Positions 7,669 through 13,579 of a stretch of 24,098 nt of DNA are shown here, one piece after another (positions within the stretch are counted from its first letter, which is position 1; each line of letters begins with the position of its first letter). The stretch lies in contig CAZPQN010000032.1 in assembly GCA_964588795.1 (NCBI GenBank), positions 1-24,098 on the forward strand, read 5' to 3'. A program made the translations under genes and the position numbers. Under the pieces are notes generated by a model, which did no database searches, was not told the DNA's origin, and saw only the letters and a program-made list of their open reading frames with translations. Source of the stretch: CAZPQN01 sp964588795. GTDB taxonomy: Bacteria > Fidelibacterota > UBA2242.

Positions 7669-8787
7669 ATGAAGCAGTTTTCCTTCTTAATTGCCTGTCT
7701 GCTATTGATCAGTACGTTGAGCGCAATCGAACGTCCCATAGAAAAATTTGCGATTCTCTATTCGGGTTCGGTGATGGGTGAAATCGAACCCTGCGGGTGA
7801 AAAACCGCCCGGCTGGGCGGTCTGGCCCGGCGTGCAACTGTTATTGAAAAATATCGGCAGGACTTTCCTGTCAACCTGGTCGTCGATGCGGGCAACCTGT
7901 TTTTTCAGGCGCACGAATTGTCGCCCGCCGAAGCGATCTACCAAAGGGAAGTCGCCCGCACCATTGTGGCTGTCTATAACGAGCTGAAATATCAAATCTA
8001 CAATGTGGGCGGCAACGACCTGCTTTTCGGGATTGATTTTATCAAAACCCTGCAAAAAGAAGCCAATTTTGCTTTCATTTCGGCCAATCTCCAGGATAGC
8101 ACGACAGCCAAATTGATTTTCGTTCCTTATAAAATCTTTCCCTGCGGTTCCAAGCGCATAGCCGTAATCGGCGTTACCTCGCAGTGGGGGAAACCGCAAA
8201 GGAATTTACTATGCGTCCAACCAGCCAAAGCTCTGCAAAAGTATCTTCCGGAATTACAGCGCAAAGCCGACTATATTGTCGTCTTGGGAGCCCTGACTAC
8301 CGAAGATGAAAATAGTGTTGTGGCAATCAAAGAAAGCTTTGATTTTCTGTTGACTGCGGGTGCCTATCGCTATTCACGCAACCTGGAAACCGATCATCAA
8401 AAATATGTTGCCCGGGTTGGGACGATTGGCAAGTACCTCGGCGTCATTACGGCCATAAGAAATACTCCGGCTCAGCCGTTACAGGATATATCGAGCATCA
8501 ATTCGCAACTGGACTATACTACTAATCGCCTGAACGCCTTTAGACAGAATGCCGGGGGAAAAGACCTGGATGATTTTTACGCGGACAAACCTACCCTGCT
8601 CAAAGTGGTTCATGATCTGCAGAGTTACGAAAAAGAGCTCCGCCAGAAACAAACTGCTATCGTCAATCCGCTGAACTTCGAACTACTGCCCCTCGATGAA
8701 AAAATCAAGGATGATGTCGCTGTCAGAGCGAAAATCAACGAATTATACCAGAAGCACGGCAAGCCGATCAAAACCGAGAATCAGTAG
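7669..8787 (+). CDS. Secreted UshA-like selenoprotein (in-frame UGA = Sec44)
   Basis: Reading through TGA 7798-7800 gives 372 residues. Residues 1-19 (MKQFSFLIACLLLISTLSA) are a signal peptide, so the protein should be periplasmic or secreted. The region around the TGA reads EIEPCG-U-K followed by LGGLARRA. As I recall, Cys-containing relatives carry 'EPCGC' at this place, so Sec replaces the second Cys, giving a Cys42-x-Sec44 pair. The body follows the 5'-nucleotidase/calcineurin fold (VVDAGN, FAFISANL, KRIAVIGVT, IGKYLGVI). However, the metal motifs are degraded: DxHG became Ser34-Val-Met36-Gly, GNHE became Gly-Asn-Asp, and the later SH and GGH sites became GA and AGAYRY. Residues ~265-350 look helical. 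The start follows fni's tandem stops directly. A TTG at 7918 is a spurious start for a fragment lacking the signal peptide and CGU motif. Function is unknown; a thiol/selenol redox role is inference. Confidence 0.88.
7798..7800 (+). other. In-frame UGA read as selenocysteine (codon 44)
   Basis: This TGA is in frame with the signal peptide upstream (7669-7797) and with the conserved LGGLARRA block downstream. There is no other stop until 8785-8787. UGA terminates the histidine kinase (1171-1173) and tsaD (17895-17897), so it is not generally reassigned. A TGC-to-TGA nonsense mutation is the main alternative. Confidence 0.87.
7801..7835 (+). promoter_or_regulatory. Candidate bacterial SECIS element
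   Basis: Positions 7812-7818 (GCUGGGC) pair with 7825-7831 (GCCCGGC): seven pairs, one of them G-U, enclosing the loop GGUCUG (7819-7824). The lower stem could extend imperfectly through 7807-7810 with 7832-7835. The loop begins 19 nt after the UGA. In E. coli fdhF, as I recall its sequence, GGUCUG also begins at +19 and is the SelB contact. A caveat is that the loop encodes Gly-Leu of the conserved GGLARRA block, so part of the match could come from protein conservation. The complementary flanks are not dictated by the protein sequence alone. An alternative perfect stem (7804-7810 with 7815-7821) competes with this fold. Confidence 0.75.
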
Positions 8788-8870
8788 TGTATTTTGGCGG
8801 CGGCGTTTTTTCTCTTTCCGGACTTGGGAAGGAAGCAGATCCTAATCTGTTCTGATACGGTTCTATCCAG

Positions 8871-8901
8871 TAAATAAAAAAGACAGGTTCGAAACCTGTC
8901 T
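8871..8901 (-). terminator. Rho-independent terminator of the tRNA-Ala gene
   Basis: AGACAGGTT (8881-8889) and AACCTGTCT (8893-8901) form a perfect 9-bp stem with a 3-nt loop. On the minus strand a T-rich tract (TTTTTATTTA, 8880-8871) follows the hairpin, 21 nt after the tRNA 3' end. On the plus strand the following bases (CTTCTATTC) are only weakly T-rich, so any termination of the upstream plus-strand gene would be inefficient. Confidence 0.85.
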
Positions 8902-8922
8902 CTTCTATTCATCTATTCATCG

Positions 8923-8995
<73 letters not shown>

Positions 8996-9018
8996 TGCTT
9001 GTTAAAAAAAGCGCAGCA

Positions 9019-9047
9019 AAATTACGATTTATTTCTCAGCGAAGCAA
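9019..9047 (-). promoter_or_regulatory. Possible promoter of tRNA-Ala
   Basis: The minus strand reads TTGCTT (9047-9042), a 17-bp spacer, then TAATTT (9024-9019). Spacing is ideal for a sigma-70-type promoter, with each box a partial match. Transcription would start roughly 15-20 nt before the mature 5' end. The promoter consensus in this lineage is not known, so this is tentative. Confidence 0.35.
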
Positions 9048-9069
9048 GGTCGAAAAGCGACCGCCTTGC
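9044..9069. repeat. Imperfect inverted repeat upstream of the tRNA
   Basis: GCAAGG-TCG (9044-9052) can pair with CGA (9058-9060) and CCTTGC (9064-9069) around a 5-nt loop, leaving a 3-nt bulge. It overlaps the proposed -35 box of the tRNA promoter, so it could be an operator or chance. Apart from this and the promoter-like boxes at both ends, I see nothing coding in 8996-9264. Confidence 0.3.
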
Positions 9070-9221
9070 CATAATTTCTTGCTGGAATAGATTAAAAGTG
9101 AGGGCGTGCGACTGTTACCGCCATACCCGCTTGGTCTCATCGGTAATCGAGGGTGATTTTTTCTTGGTAAAGTACTATCCTTAGTATAAATTCTAACGCT
9201 TTATTACAGCCCGAAGTATTA

Positions 9222-9250
9222 TTGACAAAGGAGCAAAGCAGGGCTTTTAA
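9222..9250 (+). promoter_or_regulatory. Possible promoter for the HNH-trpS-scpAB-rluB-cmk-rpsA run
   Basis: TTGACA (9222-9227) is a perfect -35 box, followed by a 17-bp spacer and a poor -10 box TTTTAA (9245-9250). The ATG at 9265 would then lie within ~10 nt of the transcript start, leaving little room for a Shine-Dalgarno. That is either a sign of a near-leaderless message or of a chance match. Confidence 0.35.
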
Positions 9251-9264
9251 GGTGCTTTTCATAG

Positions 9265-9789
9265 ATGAGTAATACCGAGAAATTAATCAGACGCGCCGTA
9301 CTGGTTTTGAACCAGACCTACGAACCGTTGCACATCTGCGATGTGCGACGTGCACTGGTTTTGATTTTCGAACAGAAAGCCTCGATGGTGATAAGTGCCG
9401 ATCATCTTCAACTGCACTCGGTGAGCGCAAGTTTTGCCGTTCCTTCTATTATCCGGATCCATCGCTATGTGCAGGTTGCCCACTGGGAAGCCGTGCTGAA
9501 CAAAGCCAATATTTTTCGTCGCGATAATTACACCTGTCAGTACTGCGGTGCACAAAATGTACCTTTGACGGTGGATCATATCACTCCCAAAGTGCGCAAC
9601 GGGCGGGATACCTGGACTAATCTGGTTACGGCTTGCATCACGTGCAATAATAAAAAAGGGGATCGCACTCCTGAAGAAGCCGGCTTGGTTTTGCACAGTA
9701 AACCCATTAAACCGCATAAAATACACACCCTTCAGCGTTTTGTGGACGCTCCGGTTGCCGAGTGGCGTCCGTATCTTTTTATGGAATAG
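9265..9789 (+). CDS. HNH endonuclease family protein
   Basis: A 174-residue protein. The N-terminal region (VLVLNQTYEPLHICDVRRAL) belongs to a widespread chromosomal HNH family. The C-terminal HNH domain has the two zinc-binding pairs CQYCG and CITCN, and the catalytic-core pattern VDHITPK...W.NLV...CN.KKGDRTP. The zinc knuckle and the HNH His are intact, so it should bind metal and could cleave DNA; the biological role of this small stand-alone family is not established. AAGGTG lies 10-15 nt before the ATG. It ends 8 nt before trpS and is probably co-transcribed. No restriction-modification or mobile-element genes are adjacent, which argues for a housekeeping rather than a selfish role. Confidence 0.88.
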   Translation: MSNTEKLIRRAVLVLNQTYEPLHICDVRRALVLIFEQKASMVISADHLQLHSVSASFAVPSIIRIHRYVQVAHWEAVLNKANIFRRDNYTCQYCGAQNVPLTVDHITPKVRNGRDTWTNLVTACITCNNKKGDRTPEEAGLVLHSKPIKPHKIHTLQRFVDAPVAEWRPYLFME

Positions 9790-9797
9790 GAAAAACG

Positions 9798-10787
9798 ATG
9801 CCAAAAACCAAAATCCGTGGTCGGATTCTCAGCGGAATGCGCCCTACCGGTAAGATGCATCTGGGCAATTATGTCGGTGCTCTCGAAAACTGGGTTGCCT
9901 TACAAAAAGAATACGAAAACTTTCACCTGATTGCCGATTACCACGCCCTGACCACCAACCTCGCCACCTCCGATATCTGGCAAAATACTTTCGAGATGGT
10001 CTGCGACTGGTTGGCCGTCGGCATTGATCCCGCGCATAGCCCGATCTTCCGGCAGAGTCGCATTAAGGAACATTGTGAACTGCATCTGATTTTTTCGATG
10101 TTGATCACCACCGCGCGCCTGGAGCGCAACCCCACGCTCAAGGAACAGGTACGGGATCTCAATATGGAAAACATCGTTTATGGGCATTTAGGCTATCCGG
10201 TATTACAGGCGGCGGATATTCTGCTTTACAAGGGTGATGTTGTCCCGGTAGGTGAGGATCAGGCGCCCCATGTCGAAATCACCCGTGAAATTGCTCGCAG
10301 GTTCAATTCCCAGTATAGTACAGTTTTCCCGATACCGGAAACCAAATTGACTCAATTTGCGCGCCTGCCAGGCCTGGATGGCAACAAGATGAGTAAGTCC
10401 CTCGGCAACACGATCCTGCTTTCTGATAGTTTAAATGATATCAAATCCAAACTGCGTAAAGCGATCACCGATCCTCAGAAAATCCGGCGCGGGGATCCGG
10501 GACACCCGGAAGTCTGCTTGGTTTTTACCTATCATCAGAAATTCAGTCCGGCGGCAATCGAGACAATCAGCGCCGGATGTAGCAGTGGGCAGTTGGGTTG
10601 TGTGGAATGCAAGGAAAGGTGTGCCGGCGCCATCAACACCCTGACCGAACCCTATCGCCAGCGACGCAATGAGTTCGCAACTCACCCTGACTCGGTTCAA
10701 GATATTATCGCCGACGGAGAAAAACGTGCCCGGATAGTCGCTACCGCGACGATGCAGGAAGTTCGTGCCGCTATGCAATTGGGTTAA
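9798..10787 (+). CDS. trpS: Tryptophanyl-tRNA synthetase
   Basis: A 329-residue class I synthetase that charges tRNA-Trp. It has the HIGH-type signature TGKMHLGNYVGAL near the N-terminus and the KMSKS loop NKMSKSLGN. The substrate pocket region is also recognisable (LIADYHALTT, YPVLQAADILLY, VGEDQ). The ATG at 9798 is preferred because TAGGA lies ~7 nt upstream and the product begins just before the first strand. An in-frame start at 9762 would overlap the HNH gene and add 12 unrelated residues. Length matches bacterial TrpS (about 325-340). It is followed 18 nt later by scpA. Confidence 0.96.
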   Translation: MPKTKIRGRILSGMRPTGKMHLGNYVGALENWVALQKEYENFHLIADYHALTTNLATSDIWQNTFEMVCDWLAVGIDPAHSPIFRQSRIKEHCELHLIFSMLITTARLERNPTLKEQVRDLNMENIVYGHLGYPVLQAADILLYKGDVVPVGEDQAPHVEITREIARRFNSQYSTVFPIPETKLTQFARLPGLDGNKMSKSLGNTILLSDSLNDIKSKLRKAITDPQKIRRGDPGHPEVCLVFTYHQKFSPAAIETISAGCSSGQLGCVECKERCAGAINTLTEPYRQRRNEFATHPDSVQDIIADGEKRARIVATATMQEVRAAMQLG

Positions 10788-10805
10788 GCACCAAAATTAT
10801 CCGCG

Positions 10806-11546
10806 ATGAGCTATAACATCAAACTGTCGAATTTTGAAGGTCCGCTGGACCTGTTGCTGTTCTTTATAAAACGCGACGAAATAAACATTTACGATATTCC
10901 CATCGCCCATATCACTCGGGAATATCTGGAATACCTGAACTTGATGCAGTCACTAAATCTGCACATCGCCGGAGAATTTATTCTAATGGCCTCAATGCTG
11001 ATGCGCATCAAAGTGCAAATGCTCCTGCCCCGCACAGAAACCGAAAATCTGAACGAAATCGAAGACCCGCGCACCGAACTCGTGCAAATGTTAGTCGAGT
11101 ATCAGAAATATCGCGACCTGAGCCATGAATTCGGTCGCTTGGAGGAAGAGCAACGTCAGTTTTATCCAGTCAATGGGCAGGTGTTGACGCAAAATTTCGA
11201 TCCGGATTTATTTTTAGCGGATGTCAATCTATTTGATTTGGCATTAGCTTTTCAAAAAGTGTTGGAGGCTCACCCGGAACGAAAGACGATGGGTATCGAA
11301 ACAATCAAAATCAATCTTAGTGAGCAAATTCAGTACTTGCGTCATCTGTTCGAAAAGCGTGGTCGGATAAAGTTTATCGAAGTCGTCCGGCAACTACGCG
11401 ATCGAATCGAAGTTGTTGTGACCTTTTTGGCCCTCTTGGAATTGATTCGTACGGCGGAAGTCAGGGTTTCGCAAAAAACCGTATTCGGCGATATTTGGTT
11501 GACAAAAACAAAACATGGCTATGAATACCCTATCCCAAACGCATAA
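10806..11546 (+). CDS. scpA: Segregation and condensation protein A (kleisin)
   Basis: A 246-residue kleisin that bridges the SMC dimer together with ScpB, in chromosome condensation and segregation. The N-terminal SMC-binding region reads FEGPLDLLLFFIKRDEINIYDIPI, shown here with the family hallmark 'FEGPLDLLL'. The middle is acidic (ETENLNEIEDPRTELVQ), and the C-terminal winged-helix region includes LFEKRGRIKFIEVV, VVTFLALLELIR and a final basic stretch. The last 32 nt overlap scpB in another frame, consistent with coupled, stoichiometric production of the two partners. smc is not in this window. Confidence 0.95.
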   Translation: MSYNIKLSNFEGPLDLLLFFIKRDEINIYDIPIAHITREYLEYLNLMQSLNLHIAGEFILMASMLMRIKVQMLLPRTETENLNEIEDPRTELVQMLVEYQKYRDLSHEFGRLEEEQRQFYPVNGQVLTQNFDPDLFLADVNLFDLALAFQKVLEAHPERKTMGIETIKINLSEQIQYLRHLFEKRGRIKFIEVVRQLRDRIEVVVTFLALLELIRTAEVRVSQKTVFGDIWLTKTKHGYEYPIPNA

Positions 11547-12084
11547 GATTGTCCAGGCATTACTTTTCGCCGCTCGGGAGCCACTGACATCGGAGCAAGT
11601 AAATATTTGTGTGCAGGAACAGGTTGACCTCGCCGCCATCGTGGCCGATTTGAATTCCTATTTTGAGGCCGAAAATCAGCCGGTTTGGATCCAGCCGTTA
11701 GCGGAAGGTTACCGACTTATGACCCGTAGTGAATATGAACCATGGATCAGTCGCCTGTTTCAAAATAAAGGCAAACTCAAACTCAGCCGTTCCGCTCTCG
11801 AAACCCTGGCGATCATTGCGTATAAACAGCCCGTCACGCGCGTCGAAATTGATACGATCCGTGGCGTGACCACCGTGCTGCGCCCCCTGATTGAAAAAGG
11901 GCTGATTACGATTAACGGACGCCAGGACGGCCCCGGACGCCCGTTACTGTACGGTACCACCGCCCGATTTTTAGAATACTTCGGGTTGACTTCACTGCGT
12001 GATTTGCCCCGCGTCAAAGAACTTGAAGAAATCGTCGCCGACGAAAAACCTGACCCCGGTCAGGCCAATCATGCGATTGAATAG
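11515..12084 (+). CDS. scpB: Segregation and condensation protein B
   Basis: The 189-residue partner of ScpA consists of two winged-helix domains. Recognisable motifs are IVQALLFAAREPLT, LSRSALETLAIIAYKQPVTRVEIDTIRGV and LIEKGLITINGRQDGPGRPLLYGTT. The last two are the family signature in the second winged helix. Two ATGs (11515 and 11521) lie inside scpA; neither has a clear Shine-Dalgarno, so translation probably depends on coupling to scpA. The 3' end overlaps rluB by 14 nt. Confidence 0.95.
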   Translation: MAMNTLSQTHKIVQALLFAAREPLTSEQVNICVQEQVDLAAIVADLNSYFEAENQPVWIQPLAEGYRLMTRSEYEPWISRLFQNKGKLKLSRSALETLAIIAYKQPVTRVEIDTIRGVTTVLRPLIEKGLITINGRQDGPGRPLLYGTTARFLEYFGLTSLRDLPRVKELEEIVADEKPDPGQANHAIE

Positions 12085-12793
12085 ATACTTAGCGCAGTGT
12101 GGACTCGGTTCCCGCCGTTCCTGCGAACAACTAATCATCACCGGTCAGGTTCAAATCAATGGACAAACGGTTTCTGACCTGTCGCGTATTCTTAAACCTG
12201 ACGACCAGGTCACCGTCGCCGGTCAGCGCGTGCAACCGTTGACCATGACGTATATCGTTATGAATAAGCCGTCCGGTTACATCACAACGATGCGCGAACA
12301 GTTCGGTCGGCGGTACATTGCCCAGCTCGTGAAGCATATACCTAGCATCAAACCGGTAGGAAGGCTTGATCGAAATACGGAGGGAGTATTGCTCCTGACT
12401 AATGACGGTGAACTGGCGTACCGTTTAACTCATCCCCGTTTTCAGGTGTCCAGAATCTATCGGGTAACCGTCACGGGGAACTTGCCTGTCGATTTTGCCG
12501 AGCTTGTCAAAAGGGGAATCCCCATTGCTGAACAGCAAATTGCCCGCGGGCGGGTAATCAAGCGCCGGCACTCGCAGGATGGCGAAGTAATCACGATTGA
12601 GTTGAAAGAGGGTAAAAACCGGGAAATCCGGCGACTTTTTGAAGCGCTGAATTGTCATGTACGTAACTTGATCCGACTGGAATTTGCCGGAATCAGGTTG
12701 GGGACGTTACCGAGTGGTGCCTGGCGGCCCCTCACTGAAAATGAAATTGTGCACCTGCGGAAAACTGTTGGTACGTTCGTTGAGCGGAAATAG
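12071..12793 (+). CDS. rluB: 23S rRNA pseudouridine synthase, RluB-type
   Basis: A 240-residue RsuA/RluB-family enzyme. An S4 RNA-binding domain starts at the first residue (MRLNRYLAQCGLGSRRSCEQ). The synthase domain carries the catalytic Asp100 in GRLDRNTEG, preceded by MNKPSGYITT and followed by LLLTNDGELAYRLTHP. EGKNREIRRLFEAL near the C-terminus is the conserved RluB/RluE/RsuA motif. The position downstream of scpAB supports RluB (uridine 2605, E. coli numbering) over RsuA or RluE, although the family alone does not decide the target base. The ATG inside the scpB end gives a complete S4 domain; an upstream in-frame start would add an unrelated 24-residue leader. Confidence 0.9.
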   Translation: MRLNRYLAQCGLGSRRSCEQLIITGQVQINGQTVSDLSRILKPDDQVTVAGQRVQPLTMTYIVMNKPSGYITTMREQFGRRYIAQLVKHIPSIKPVGRLDRNTEGVLLLTNDGELAYRLTHPRFQVSRIYRVTVTGNLPVDFAELVKRGIPIAEQQIARGRVIKRRHSQDGEVITIELKEGKNREIRRLFEALNCHVRNLIRLEFAGIRLGTLPSGAWRPLTENEIVHLRKTVGTFVERK

Positions 12794-12847
12794 GTTTGAA
12801 ATTACATCGGGGAAATTTAAATTTGCGGGCTTTTTGAAAGGTAAAGA

Positions 12848-13528
12848 ATGGGTATCATAGTGGCAATTGATGGTCCGGCCGGATCCGGTAAAAGCACCAC
12901 CGCCAAAGCCGTGGCGCGACAACTGGGCTTCACTTACGTCGACACCGGGGCGATGTATCGGGCGATAACTCTGAAAGTTCTGCGTTCTGCTGTGGCGATT
13001 GAGGATAGCACCGCTATTGTCGATTTGGCTCGGCGCAGTGAAATTCATTTTCGCTTACTTGAAGGTGATCTGCATATTTTTCTGGATGGCGAAGATGTCA
13101 GTCAGGCGATTCGTTCCAGTGCAGTCGCCCAAGTTGTCAGTACGGTAAGTGCTATCGCCGGCGTACGCGCGATTCTGGTACAGCGTCAACGGGAATTGGC
13201 TGAAACCACGGACATTGTCATGGAAGGGCGGGACATCGGCACCAACGTTTTTCCCAACGCGCAGTTTAAATTTTATTTGTCCGCCGATCTGCCAACCAGA
13301 GCTCAACGCCGCATTGCCGATTACGAGCGAGTTGGACAAAAGCTGACACAGGCCGAGATCATAGAAGAACTAAAAAAACGCGATAAAATCGACTCTTCGC
13401 GCCAAAGCGCTCCGCTCCGCAAAGCCGCCGATGCCATTGAAATTGATACCTCGAACCTGAAATTTGAAGACCAGGTCAGCGCCATTGTTGATCATGTGCG
13501 CACTGGTATAAACCAATCGGAGGGGTAA
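12848..13528 (+). CDS. cmk: Cytidylate kinase
   Basis: A 226-residue NMP kinase that phosphorylates CMP/dCMP. The P-loop GPAGSGKST is at residues 9-17, followed by the nucleotide-binding YVDTGAMYRAIT. MEGRDIGTNVFPNAQFKFYL contains the family's conserved EGRDIGT. The lid and C-terminal pattern R...D..R..APL..A.DA..IDTS is also present. AAAGG lies 7 nt before the ATG. The gene order scpB-rluB-cmk-rpsA is common in bacteria and supports the assignment. The gap to rpsA is 51 nt. Confidence 0.97.
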   Translation: MGIIVAIDGPAGSGKSTTAKAVARQLGFTYVDTGAMYRAITLKVLRSAVAIEDSTAIVDLARRSEIHFRLLEGDLHIFLDGEDVSQAIRSSAVAQVVSTVSAIAGVRAILVQRQRELAETTDIVMEGRDIGTNVFPNAQFKFYLSADLPTRAQRRIADYERVGQKLTQAEIIEELKKRDKIDSSRQSAPLRKAADAIEIDTSNLKFEDQVSAIVDHVRTGINQSEG

Positions 13529-13579
13529 ACCAAACAAGCCCCTTAAACCATTAACCCTTAACCAGAAGGAATCGTCTGA

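Noticed and set aside
7798..7800. Genome-wide UGA reassignment (codes 4 or 25)
   Set aside because: UGA ends the histidine kinase at 1171 and tsaD at 17895, where the proteins have their normal family lengths.
7702..8199. 165-residue minus-strand ORF
   Set aside because: It is antisense to the UshA-like gene and only exists because that reading frame lacks stops; no motif or start signal.
7918..8787. A 289-residue ORF from TTG 7918 taken as the complete gene
   Set aside because: It starts in the middle of the fold, lacks the signal peptide, the CGU motif and GGLARRA, and has no ribosome binding site. The same frame continues upstream through the TGA to ATG 7669.
7669..8787. UshA-like gene as a pseudogene broken by a nonsense mutation
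   Set aside because: Only one stop is present, exactly at a position I recall as Cys in relatives, with a SECIS-like hairpin correctly placed. The remainder shows no frameshift or decay. It remains the main alternative until sel genes are found.
8836..8849. CAGAT-CCTA-ATCTG hairpin as terminator of the selenoprotein gene
   Set aside because: Only 5 AT-rich pairs and no T-tract after it.
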